Positions 41,973 to 49,913 of a stretch of DNA of 64,000 bases are shown here, one piece after another. The position numbers and the translations under genes were made by a program. Source of the DNA: CADCVQ01 sp038260305 (GTDB lineage: Bacteria > Actinomycetota > Thermoleophilia > Solirubrobacterales > Solirubrobacteraceae). Within the stretch, counting starts at the first letter, position 1; every line of letters begins with the position of its first letter. Location of the stretch: positions 1-64,000 of the forward strand of contig JBBSNY010000017.1 in NCBI GenBank assembly GCA_038260305.1. Reading direction: 5' to 3'. The notes beneath the pieces are model-generated. The model did no database searches and was not told the DNA's origin. It saw only the letters and a list, made by a program, of their open reading frames with translations.

Positions 41973-43816
41973 GCCGCGGGAGGTCCCTGCCGGGCGGCGA
42001 GCGGGAGCGTCTGGGACAGGCCCGAGCAGACCCTGCGCAGAGGCTCGATCAGGATCGTCGCGGCCAGCACGTAGAAGCCGAGCGGCGCCGGGACGCCGGT
42101 GAGAGCCCGCCGAGCAAGATCGCGCAGAAGGGTGAACCCCGATGCCATCTCGACGACCTCCGGGTCGGCGGCGACGCGCTCCTCGAAGTCGTCGGGCAAC
42201 TCCCAGAGGGCGACGCCGGCCAGCTGAGACGCCCGTTCGCGCACGGCGATCCAGAGATGGATGACTGACGCCTCCCAGTCGCCGCGGTCGCTTGCGTCCG
42301 CGGCCAACCGCAACCGGTCGGCCCACCGTGCCGGAGGGGGTACCACCGGGGCCGAGTCCGAGTCGCTGAGCCTCGCGCGTAGCGCGACGTCGACCTCGGT
42401 CGTCAGACGCAGCAGTCCGAACCCGCGGCCGCGGGTCTCGGCGAACGCCCCGGATTCCCACCAGCTAGGGTCGTCCGGGCTGTGCATCAGCGGCTCCCCG
42501 CCGCCTTTGTTCATCAGCCGCTGGAAGCTCTCGACGAGCGCTTGGAGGCCTGTCATCTGCCCGAGCGTCGCGGTCACCCACTGAGACTGCACGTCACCGT
42601 CGATGTCCAAGATTTCCAGTGCGCGGGGGTCGCCGGGCATGAAAGGAAGCCGGGTGTGCACGCCGGCCACCTTCGACTCAGCCTCGTCTCGCTGCGCCAT
42701 GCGTGCGGCACCGACGAGCACGCTGTGCCAGCGCGAGCTGAGCTCGGCGTGCGCCTCGTCGAGCCCGACCTGATTCAGCGCTTCCGACCATGCGCGCTCG
42801 ACTTCGGTCGGCAGTCGCTCGGCGAACGACACGAGCGAAGCGAAGTCCAGCGGCACCGTGTTGCCGGCGGGCGCTCCGGCCCCGTCCGAATCGGCTACGT
42901 CATTGGCACCGTCGGCGTCGCCCGTGTCTGCTAGGTCGCCCTCATCGCCACCCAGGTCAGGTTCGGCACCCTGGTCCCCCCCGTGCTCGGCGGACTCCTT
43001 CGACGCCTGCGCGAGCCACTGCTCGGACTGGCGGATCGCGACGTACAGGGCGACGATCCGGTCCAATGGAAACGACTTGAACGAGATGTTCGAGGACTGG
43101 GCGTCCTCCGCGGCGGCGGTGAGGAACACTGCGGGGGCGCCCAACGGCACCTCGGCGGCGAGACGACGAAGGAACAATGCGCGCCGATCGATGAGCTCCT
43201 CGTACGCGAGGATCCAGTGCACGGTCATCTGCTGGGCGACCAGAACCGCGCCGCGCAGTCGCTCGATGACCGCAGCGTCGCCGACATCGGCGCCCACTTC
43301 GGCCTCGACCTTGGCGTTCGCCGCGTCCGTCAGGTGAAGAGCTCCGTCCCGGACGGTCAGGTTCGCGCGCCGGTCCCCCATTACCGGCGCCAGCGAGATC
43401 GCACCGCGCCACCGGCTGCTGTCCCGAAGCTCGGCCACGGTGGCGGCCAAGCCTTCGTACTGATTCTCTGGCAGGTCGCGCTGCGCGTGCGCGAGAAGAT
43501 CGTGAGGCACTTCGGTGAGCGCTGCGCATACGGCGCCGATCGCGGCTGCGAGAGGCCCAAGCGCCGCGGGCGGAGCCGGCCGGTCCCGCGCCACCTGCGA
43601 CTCGTGCTGCTGGTCGGCGACGCCCAGCAGCTGTACCGCCCGGGCGTAGGCCGCGTTGGCCGAAAGCCGGTTGATGATCTCGGCGGCCTGATCGAACTCC
43701 GTCAGCTCGGCCTGCGTCAGGGGCCTGTGGATCTCGATCACGGGGGCACCCTGCGGCTGCGGGATCTGCCCTGCCAGCCGCCACTCCGTATCGCTGTTCG
43801 ACATCTGTCTGCTCAC
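41969..43816 (-). CDS. First gene of island operon, unknown, with acidic linker
   Basis: I recognise no named domain in this 615-aa soluble protein. Residues 1-270 are mostly helical, with a small strand-rich insert (about 138-165: GAISLAPVMGDRRANLTVRD). Residues 275-320 are a strongly acidic Gly/Asp linker. The C-terminal half has LSSRWHSVLVGAARMAQRDE, and a final helical bundle, HLWIAVRERASQLAGVALWE, that loosely resembles HEPN-like helices but lacks RxxxxH. GTG 43816 has AAGGAG upstream; ATG 43804 is the alternative start. It heads the four-gene operon transcribed away from the tRNA. Confidence 0.75.
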   Translation of the reverse strand: MSRQMSNSDTEWRLAGQIPQPQGAPVIEIHRPLTQAELTEFDQAAEIINRLSANAAYARAVQLLGVADQQHESQVARDRPAPPAALGPLAAAIGAVCAALTEVPHDLLAHAQRDLPENQYEGLAATVAELRDSSRWRGAISLAPVMGDRRANLTVRDGALHLTDAANAKVEAEVGADVGDAAVIERLRGAVLVAQQMTVHWILAYEELIDRRALFLRRLAAEVPLGAPAVFLTAAAEDAQSSNISFKSFPLDRIVALYVAIRQSEQWLAQASKESAEHGGDQGAEPDLGGDEGDLADTGDADGANDVADSDGAGAPAGNTVPLDFASLVSFAERLPTEVERAWSEALNQVGLDEAHAELSSRWHSVLVGAARMAQRDEAESKVAGVHTRLPFMPGDPRALEILDIDGDVQSQWVTATLGQMTGLQALVESFQRLMNKGGGEPLMHSPDDPSWWESGAFAETRGRGFGLLRLTTEVDVALRARLSDSDSAPVVPPPARWADRLRLAADASDRGDWEASVIHLWIAVRERASQLAGVALWELPDDFEERVAADPEVVEMASGFTLLRDLARRALTGVPAPLGFYVLAATILIEPLRRVCSGLSQTLPLAARQGPPAA

Positions 43817-44043
43817 GTCACTCCTTGGGCCGAAGACGGGCTCTGTCTACCGGGTCAGATGATCGACGCCGTCCGACGGATCCCAGCCGGGATCAGCAGC
43901 GCGCGGATGGCTGACGACCGCTGAGGCAAACCAGATCGCTCGGTGCGGTGAGCACCGCTTGGCGACCGGAGCGTGTGCTGGAGAACACGTAGCCCTCTCC
44001 AGCACGCGCGCGCTGACGGCCGACCGGGACGCGCACCAGGACC

Positions 44044-44065
44044 GGGGAACATTGCTGGGGAACAC
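44044..44065 (+). repeat. GGGGAACA repeat near right island end
   Basis: A pair of GGGGAACA units 13 bases apart, 60 bases inside the tRNA end of the island. It matches the pair at 35771-35791 (TGCTGGGGAACAC shared exactly), and a further TGCTGGAGAACAC lies at 43976-43988. Probable integrase arm-type sites. Confidence 0.5.
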
Positions 44066-44124
44066 TCTTAGTCGCTGTCGACGGCATGCCGCAAGAATAG
44101 CGCCGATTACCAGGCGCTTTGGAG

Positions 44125-44197
44125 TGGAGCCAGGCGGGTTCGAACCGCCGACCTCCTGCTTGCAAAGCAGGCGCTCTCCCAGCTGAGCTATGGCCCC
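44125..44197 (-). tRNA. tRNA-Ala (anticodon TGC), island integration site
   Basis: The minus strand reads GGGGCCA ... TGGCTCC with discriminator A, including the alanine-specific G3:U70 pair. The anticodon arm CCTGC-TTTGCAA-GCAGG gives anticodon TGC. The T arm GGCGGTTCGAACCCGCC pairs. The 3' end points into the island, and its last 50 bases are repeated at 35645-35694. The integrated element restored a complete tRNA gene. Confidence 0.97.
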
Positions 44198-44242
44198 GGG
44201 AGGACGCAGTCTAGCCCGCGCGAACGCCCGCGCCGCCCCTGG

Positions 44243-45364
44243 TCAGGCCGCGCTCAGCAGCTCCCCTGCGACGCGGTCGGTGGCGTCGCCCAGGCCGCCG
44301 AGCAGGCGCCGCGAGAGCTGGGCGCGGCGGAAGAACAGCGGCGCGTCGTGCTCCCAGGTCGCGCCGCTGCCGCCGTGCACGGAGATCATCGCCCGGCTCG
44401 CGTAGTCCAGCGCGTGGCCCGCGGCGACGCGCGCGGCGCTCGCGGCCAGCGGGAACTCCGAGCGCGACGACTCGTACGCCCAACCGGCGTAGACGAGCAG
44501 CGAGTAGGCGTTGTCGCGTAGCCGCAAGACCTCGACGAGGCTGTGCTTCACCGCCTGGTAGGAGCCGATCGCACGGCCGAACGTGAAGCGCTCCTTCGCG
44601 TACGCGACGCTCACCGTCAGCGCCGTCTCGACGCCGCCGAGCGACTCGGCCGCCAGCAGCGCCTGGGCGAGATACCACGCGCCGGCGAGCTCGTCCGCGC
44701 CGACGCCGTCGAGCTCGACGGCCGCGGCGCCGGAGAACGTCACGTGCCCGAGCGAGCGCGTCGCGTCGTAGCGCATGACCGGCTCGACCTCGACGCCGTC
44801 GGCGTCGCCGGCGGCGACGACCGCCACGGGCGACCCATCCGAGGCCCGTGTCGCTGCGACCACGAGCAGATCGGCGCCCGGCGCGTCGACGACCCAGCAC
44901 GCCCGACCGTGCAGTTCGCCGTCGGCGCCGAGCTCGGGTGCATCCACCCGCAACGACCCTGACCGGCCCTCGACCGTCCACCCGTCGAGGACGTCGCCCG
45001 GCGGCCGCGCCGCGATGAAGCAGGCCCGCAGCGAGCCCTCGGCCACGTCGTCGATCCCCGCGAAGGCGCCGCGATCCAGCAGCGAGGACGCCGGCAGGTG
45101 CCCGAGCAGGCCGACGCCGGCGAGCACCCGGCCGGCCTCCATCAGCACGAGCATCGCGTCGAACGCGCTCAGGCCGGCGCCCCCCCCGGCCTCGCCCACG
45201 AGCAGCCCCGACCAGCCGGCCGAGCACGCCGTCGGCCACAGGTCGGGCAGCGATGCCGGGTCCTCGAGCGCCGAGCGCGCGGCCGCGACCGTCGCCGCTC
45301 GCGAGAAGGCATCGCGCGCAGCGTCGCGCAGGAACACCTGCTCGTCGGTCAGCTCGAGGTTCAC
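44243..45364 (-). CDS. Acyl-CoA dehydrogenase family protein (second subunit)
   Basis: A 373-aa FAD-dependent acyl-CoA dehydrogenase-like protein. It has LTDEQVFLRDAARDAFSRA at the N-terminus, VSVAYAKERFTFGRAIGSYQ, AVKHSLVEVLRLRDNAYSLL and VHGGSGATWEHDAPLFFRRA. The usual catalytic Glu region is replaced by GGSGATWEHD, as in the partner subunits of heteromeric FadE enzymes. GTG 45364 overlaps the other dehydrogenase stop as GTGA, so the two likely form an alpha2beta2 enzyme for fatty acid, sterol or aromatic side-chain beta-oxidation. Confidence 0.88.
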   Translation of the reverse strand: MNLELTDEQVFLRDAARDAFSRAATVAAARSALEDPASLPDLWPTACSAGWSGLLVGEAGGGAGLSAFDAMLVLMEAGRVLAGVGLLGHLPASSLLDRGAFAGIDDVAEGSLRACFIAARPPGDVLDGWTVEGRSGSLRVDAPELGADGELHGRACWVVDAPGADLLVVAATRASDGSPVAVVAAGDADGVEVEPVMRYDATRSLGHVTFSGAAAVELDGVGADELAGAWYLAQALLAAESLGGVETALTVSVAYAKERFTFGRAIGSYQAVKHSLVEVLRLRDNAYSLLVYAGWAYESSRSEFPLAASAARVAAGHALDYASRAMISVHGGSGATWEHDAPLFFRRAQLSRRLLGGLGDATDRVAGELLSAA

Positions 45365-46644
45365 GACCGATCGCCCCCGCTCGCGCCCGCCGAGTCGCGA
45401 CCCGCGCCCGCGCCCGCAGCCGCAGCCGTCGACCCCCCGGCAGCCGTTGCCCGCTCCGCCGCACGCAGTTCCGAGAACGGCACACCCTTGTCCAGCCGCG
45501 GCTCCGGCGGCAGCCCCAGCACGCGCTCGCCGACGGTGTTGCGCAGGATCTCCTCCGTCCCGCCGGCCGACTTCAGCCCCGGCAGGTAGCCGATCATGTG
45601 CGCCCACTCCGACGACCCCTCCAAAGCCTCGGGTCCGAGCACGTCGGCGATCAGATCGCCGGCGTCGATCGCGGCGCGCACCGTCGTGATCTTCGCCAGC
45701 GCCGACTCCGGCCCCGGGATCTGCCCCTGTGCGAGCAGGCTCAGCGTGCGGTAGCCGGCGAACTTCACCGCCAGCAGCTCGACGGCGACCTCGCCCAGAC
45801 GCCGGCGGACTTCCGGGTCGCGCCGCGCGTGCTCGTCGCCGGCCACGGCCGCCGCGAAGCGGTCCGCGCGAAAGCCCATCGCCTCCGACCCGAGCCCGAT
45901 CGTCAGGCGCTCGAACATCAGCGTCGTCAGCGCCGTGCCCCAACCGCCGCCGACCGGCCCGCAGACGGCATCGGCGTCGAGCGCGACGTCGTCGAAGAAG
46001 ACCTCGTTGAAGTCCGGCTCGCCGGTGAGCTTGCGCAGCGGGCGCACCGTGACGCCCTCACCGTCCATCGGCACGACGAACATCGTCAGCCCCTTGTGCT
46101 TGGGCACGTCGGGATCGGTCCGGGCAAGCAGCATCCCGAACGAAGCGAAGTGCGCGTTCGTCGTCCACACCTTCTGCCCCGACAGCCGCCAGCTACCGTC
46201 GTCGCAAAGCACGGCCCGCGCCTGCACCGCGGCGAGATCCGAGCCCGCGGCCGGCTCGGAGAAGAGCTGACACCAGACCTCGTCGCCGTGCAGCATCGGC
46301 CCGAGGTAGCGCGTCCTCTGCTCCGCCGTGCCGTGCGCGATCAGCGTCGGCCCGAGCATGCCGACGCCGATGACGTCGAGGATCCCGGGTACGCCGGCGC
46401 GGGCGATCTCCTGGTTGACGATGACCTGCTCGACGGCGCCGAGCCCCTGGCCGCCGTACTCGACCGGCCACGCCACGCCGGCCAGCCCGGCCGTCGCGAG
46501 CTTGCCCTGCCACGCGCGCCGCGCGGCGATGCTCTCCTGCTCGTCCTGGCCCGCGAACACCGGCGCCGCATCGGCGTGCTCCTGCAGCCACGCGCGCACC
46601 TTCGCGCGGTACTGCGCCTGCTCGGGACTGTCGTTGAGGTCCAC
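45361..46644 (-). CDS. Acyl-CoA dehydrogenase (first subunit)
   Basis: A 427-aa acyl-CoA dehydrogenase. Visible parts are GLAGVAWPVEYGGQGLGAVE, WCQLFSEPAAGSDLAAVQAR (FAD/substrate region), WRLSGQKVWTTNAHFASFGM, FNEVFFDDVALDADAVCG and the C-terminal LKSAGGTEEILRNTVGERVL. The C-terminus has a low-complexity Ala/Gly tail. GTG 46644 was preferred because GGAGGGAG lies upstream; ATG 46677 is the alternative. It is translationally coupled to a second dehydrogenase. Electrons would pass to ETF. Substrate unknown. Confidence 0.9.
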   Translation of the reverse strand: MDLNDSPEQAQYRAKVRAWLQEHADAAPVFAGQDEQESIAARRAWQGKLATAGLAGVAWPVEYGGQGLGAVEQVIVNQEIARAGVPGILDVIGVGMLGPTLIAHGTAEQRTRYLGPMLHGDEVWCQLFSEPAAGSDLAAVQARAVLCDDGSWRLSGQKVWTTNAHFASFGMLLARTDPDVPKHKGLTMFVVPMDGEGVTVRPLRKLTGEPDFNEVFFDDVALDADAVCGPVGGGWGTALTTLMFERLTIGLGSEAMGFRADRFAAAVAGDEHARRDPEVRRRLGEVAVELLAVKFAGYRTLSLLAQGQIPGPESALAKITTVRAAIDAGDLIADVLGPEALEGSSEWAHMIGYLPGLKSAGGTEEILRNTVGERVLGLPPEPRLDKGVPFSELRAAERATAAGGSTAAAAGAGAGRDSAGASGGDRS

Positions 46645-46685
46645 CGCGAGCTCCCTCCGGTCGGGATCGACGACCATACCGGGCC

Positions 46686-47792
46686 ATGCGCCCAAGCCCA
46701 TTCGCGTGCCTGCAGGGCGCCGCCACCGCCGTCGTGCTCACCCGCCTTGCCCGTGGCCGCACCCGCCGCGACCCGCTGCAGGCCGGCAGATCACCGCAAC
46801 CGACGGCAACGATCAGCGTCGTCATCCCCGCACGCGACGAGGCCGCCCGCCTCGCGCCCTGCCTCGTCGGTCTGCGCGAGGACCCCGACGTCCACGAGTT
46901 CGTCGTCGTCGACGACTGCTCGACCGACGCGACCGCCGAGGTCGCGCGGGCCGGTGGAGCGCGGGTCATAACAGGGGAGCCGCTGCCGGACGGCTGGTGC
47001 GGCAAGCCGTGGGCGCTCCAGCAAGGCCTCGACGCCACGACCGGCGACGTCGTCGTCTTCCTCGACGCCGATGCGCGACCCAAGCCGGGCCTCGTGCGCG
47101 AGCTCGCGGCACTGCTCGACGAGGTCGATTTCGTCACCGCGGGCCCGCGCTTTCACTGCGCCGGCGTGGGCGAGCGCCTCCTGCACCCGTCGATGGCGGC
47201 GACGATCCCCTACCGCACCGGTCCCGGCGACGCGCTCGGCCACCAGCCGAGCCCGACGCGCGCGATCGCCAACGGCCAGTGCCTGGCGTTCCGTCGTGAC
47301 ACATTGCTACTCGCGGGCGGATGGGCGCGCGTGCGCGCCAACATGACCGAGGATGTCGCGATGGCGCGCGCGCTGCGGCGGGACGGCCGCACGATGGCGT
47401 TCGTCGACGCCTGCGACCTGCTCGAGGTGAAGATGTACGACTCGGCCGGCGAGACCTGGAGCGGCTGGAGCCGCTCGCTCATGGCCCCCGACGCGACGAC
47501 GCCGCTGCGCCAGGCCGAGAGCCTGGCGATCCTATGGCTGACGCTCGCCCTGCCGCTGCCGCGCCTGCTCAGCGGCCGGGGCACGAGGCTCGACGCGCTG
47601 CTCGTCGCCGCCCGGCTCGCGATTCACGCGGCGCTCGCGCGCTCCTACCGCCCGCACGGCGCGCCATTCTGGCTCGCTCCGCTCGCCGACGGGCCCGTGA
47701 TGGCACGCCTCACGTGGTCGGTGCTTCGTCCGACGCGCTCGTGGCGCGGCCGGACCTACCGACGAGGAAGCGCAGGCCGATCAGGCACATGA
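46686..47792 (+). CDS. Family-2 glycosyltransferase of the carotenoid locus (CruG/CrtQ-like)
   Basis: A 368-aa GT2 enzyme, probably membrane-associated. The nucleotide-sugar core is TISVVIPARDEAARLAPCLV, VVVDDCSTDATAEVA and VVFLDADARPKPG (DxD-like). The acceptor region has TEDVAMARALRRDGR, and a hydrophobic C-terminus (AILWLTLALPLPRLL) is seen. Similar enzymes in carotenoid clusters add sugar to carotenoid hydroxyl or carboxyl groups. It lies next to PlsY-, CrtA- and CruF-like genes, which supports that role. Its 3' end overlaps the convergent PlsY-like gene by 83 bases. Confidence 0.75.
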   Translation: MRPSPFACLQGAATAVVLTRLARGRTRRDPLQAGRSPQPTATISVVIPARDEAARLAPCLVGLREDPDVHEFVVVDDCSTDATAEVARAGGARVITGEPLPDGWCGKPWALQQGLDATTGDVVVFLDADARPKPGLVRELAALLDEVDFVTAGPRFHCAGVGERLLHPSMAATIPYRTGPGDALGHQPSPTRAIANGQCLAFRRDTLLLAGGWARVRANMTEDVAMARALRRDGRTMAFVDACDLLEVKMYDSAGETWSGWSRSLMAPDATTPLRQAESLAILWLTLALPLPRLLSGRGTRLDALLVAARLAIHAALARSYRPHGAPFWLAPLADGPVMARLTWSVLRPTRSWRGRTYRRGSAGRSGT

Positions 47793-48288
47793 GCCCGCCC
47801 GTCGCCGCGACCTGCTCGACGGGCGACGTCGCGAGTTGCAGCAGTGGAAACGCGAATACGCCCACGCGCGCGCCGAGCGCGAAGCCGCCGCGGGTGCACG
47901 TCAGCGCCGCCAGCAGCCCCAGCGCGATCGCCCCCGCGAGCGGGGCGAGCGCGATCGCCCCGCCGACGAATGTCATGACGGACTTGCCGCCGCGCAGCCC
48001 GGCGAAGGCCGGGAAGGCATGGCCGACCATCGCCGCGCCGACGGCGGCGTACGCGACCCAGACGTCGCCGAGTGCGAACCCGGCGAGCGCCGCAAGCGTT
48101 CCCTTGAGCGCATCGCCGACGAACGCGGGCCATGCCCGCGCCCAGCCGAGCTGCTCGAGCACGTTCCACGCGCCCGGGTTGCCGTCGCCCGTGCGGTACA
48201 GGTCGACCCCGTGGCGACGCGCCACGAGCAGCGAGATAGGGATCGAGCCGAGCAGGTAGCCGACAATGCAGGCCCACAGGTACCCCAT
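47710..48288 (-). CDS. PlsY-like glycerol-3-phosphate acyltransferase
   Basis: A 192-aa polytopic membrane protein with GYLLGSIPISLLVARRHGVD, then TGDGNPGAWNVLEQLG and FPAFAGLRGGKSVMTFVGG, the three conserved motifs of PlsY (GSIP, GSGNxGAxN, GGKxVAT). The second is GDGNPGAWN, a diverged form, so it may be a paralogue rather than the housekeeping enzyme. In this locus it may acylate a carotenoid glycoside or supply lipid for it; that is inference. Its ATG overlaps the divergent CrtA-like ATG within CATG (48286-48289). Confidence 0.8.
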   Translation of the reverse strand: MGYLWACIVGYLLGSIPISLLVARRHGVDLYRTGDGNPGAWNVLEQLGWARAWPAFVGDALKGTLAALAGFALGDVWVAYAAVGAAMVGHAFPAFAGLRGGKSVMTFVGGAIALAPLAGAIALGLLAALTCTRGGFALGARVGVFAFPLLQLATSPVEQVAATGGLMCLIGLRFLVGRSGRATSASDEAPTT

Positions 48289-49120
48289 GCCTCCGCTCGC
48301 CTCCTTTCACCTCATCCGCTACCCGCGCGCCAACGCGCCGCGTGGATTGTCGCGGATGGGCCTCGACCGCCCGCAGTTGAGCGCCACGCCGGGTCTGCGC
48401 TTCTGGCGCCTGCTCGGCACCGGCAAGGGCGCGACGATGACCGTCGGCGCCGACCTGCGGCGCTGGGCGTTGTTCGCGGTCTGGGAGGACGAGGCGGCGC
48501 TCGACGCGTTCCTCGCCGAGAGCGCGATCGCCGCTCGCTGGACGAAGCTCGCGCGCGAGTCCTGGCACGTGCGGCTGCGAACGACGCGCGCGCACGGAGC
48601 GTGGGGCGGGACGAATCCGCTGGCTGGCGCCCAGCCGCTCGGCGCTACGAGCGCCCCGCAGCCGTCAGTCGAGCCGAGCGCGCCCGATCCGCGCGACGAG
48701 ACAGGCTCGCCCGCGCGCGGCAACCACCCGAGCGCGACCGAACTCGGCCACCACCCGATCGCCTCTGGGCCCGGCGACCACCCGATCGCGATCCTGACGC
48801 GCGCCACGATCCGCCCGGCACGCCTGCTGCGCTTCTACCGCGCGATCGAGCCACCCGCGGCGCAGCTCGGCCGCAGCCCGGGCCTGCTCGCCTCGGTCGG
48901 CGTCGGAGAATGGCCGATCGCACGCCAGGCCACGTTCTCGCTGTGGCGCTCGCTCGCCGATGCGCAGGCCTACGCCTATCGCTCGCAGGCGCACATGGAC
49001 GTCGTCCTGCGCACCCGCGCCGAGCACTGGTACTCCGAGGAGCTCTTCGCGCGCTTCGAGCCCTACGGCTCGAGCGGCACGTGGGACGGCGTCGACCCGC
49101 TCACGCCGTGGCCGCGATGA
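48287..49120 (+). CDS. CrtA-like spheroidene monooxygenase-type protein
   Basis: A 277-aa protein resembling CrtA, a heme-containing oxygenase that adds a keto group to acyclic carotenoids. It has FHLIRYPRANAPRGLSRMGL, GLRFWRLLGTGKGATMTVGA, RWALFAVWEDEAALDAFLAE and SWHVRLRTT, then ATFSLWRSLADAQAYAYRSQ and HWYSEELFARFEPYG. A low-complexity linker of about 45 residues sits in the middle (around 120-165), longer than in typical CrtA. Starts overlap with the divergent PlsY-like gene. Its end overlaps the hydrolase gene by 20 bases. Confidence 0.75.
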   Translation: MPPLASFHLIRYPRANAPRGLSRMGLDRPQLSATPGLRFWRLLGTGKGATMTVGADLRRWALFAVWEDEAALDAFLAESAIAARWTKLARESWHVRLRTTRAHGAWGGTNPLAGAQPLGATSAPQPSVEPSAPDPRDETGSPARGNHPSATELGHHPIASGPGDHPIAILTRATIRPARLLRFYRAIEPPAAQLGRSPGLLASVGVGEWPIARQATFSLWRSLADAQAYAYRSQAHMDVVLRTRAEHWYSEELFARFEPYGSSGTWDGVDPLTPWPR

Positions 49121-49913
49121 GCCGGTCCAGCGGCGCCCAGAATGCCCGCCGCTCCGACGCGCCGCCGCGCGTCGGCGCCGCGTGATCGTACGCCGCAGGA
49201 TCGCGCACGATGCCCAGCCGCGCGCGGGCACCCCCGGCCTCGCGCACGATCTCGCGCGCGATGTCCTCGCCAACGACCGCGTCACCGAGGCCCGCCAGCG
49301 CGATCACGCGGGTGCGCCGTGGGATGGCTCGCGCGTCGAGTAGCGGCAGTCGCTCGCCGGCGGCGTCCCGTGTCCGCCCCGGATAGACGCTGAGGACGGC
49401 CGCGGGAGATGGCAGGCCGGCGGAGCGCGCCACGACGGCGTAGTCCGCCGCGAGCACGCCGCCCGCCGAGTGCCCGGCGACGACGAGGCGTCCCGGCATG
49501 AGGTCGACGCCCGCGAACGCGGCTCGCAGCCCGGCGAGCGCGTTTGGCAGCGGCCGCGTCACATCGAGGAACGGCGGCACCTGATACGTGGGGTAGACGA
49601 CCGTCACGTCGTCGCCGGTCAGGTGCGCGATCCAGGCGCCGTAGTAGGACGGGTCGACGGACCGCCAGCCGTGCAGCAGGACAACGACTGCCCCCGGGCC
49701 GCGAGCTCCGCGCGGGCGGAAGATCGCCGCGCCCCGCGCGCCGCTACCGACGTCGACGCGATCGGCGTCAGGCGGGACGAACGGGAGCGGGCCGCGCGAC
49801 GAAGGGCGTGGGGAGCGATGGTCCTCGCCGCCGCCGAGGGATGTCGCCAGCACGGCGATGACGATCAGCAGCGGGACGGCACAGATCAGCAGCAGGGCGC
49901 GGGTGCGGTTCAC
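49101..49913 (-). CDS. Alpha/beta hydrolase, membrane-anchored
   Basis: A 270-aa protein with a signal anchor (LLLICAVPLLIVIAVLATSL, about residues 7-26). The hydrolase core has VVVLLHGWRSVDPSYYGAWI, VVYPTYQVPPF and the nucleophile elbow VVAGHSAGGVLAADYA. A His is likely in DPAAYDHAAPT. The GHSAGG motif fits BD-FAE/esterase-like enzymes. GTG 49913 overlaps the stop of the upstream desaturase as GTGA, so it is the last gene of the carotenoid operon. A pigment ester could be the substrate, without direct evidence. Confidence 0.75.
   Translation of the reverse strand: MNRTRALLLICAVPLLIVIAVLATSLGGGEDHRSPRPSSRGPLPFVPPDADRVDVGSGARGAAIFRPRGARGPGAVVVLLHGWRSVDPSYYGAWIAHLTGDDVTVVYPTYQVPPFLDVTRPLPNALAGLRAAFAGVDLMPGRLVVAGHSAGGVLAADYAVVARSAGLPSPAAVLSVYPGRTRDAAGERLPLLDARAIPRRTRVIALAGLGDAVVGEDIAREIVREAGGARARLGIVRDPAAYDHAAPTRGGASERRAFWAPLDRLIAATA

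Noticed and set aside
43847..44165. Frames covering the island end near tRNA-Ala(TGC) as an integrase gene
   Set aside because: No catalytic Arg/His/Tyr motifs; the region holds repeats and the tRNA.
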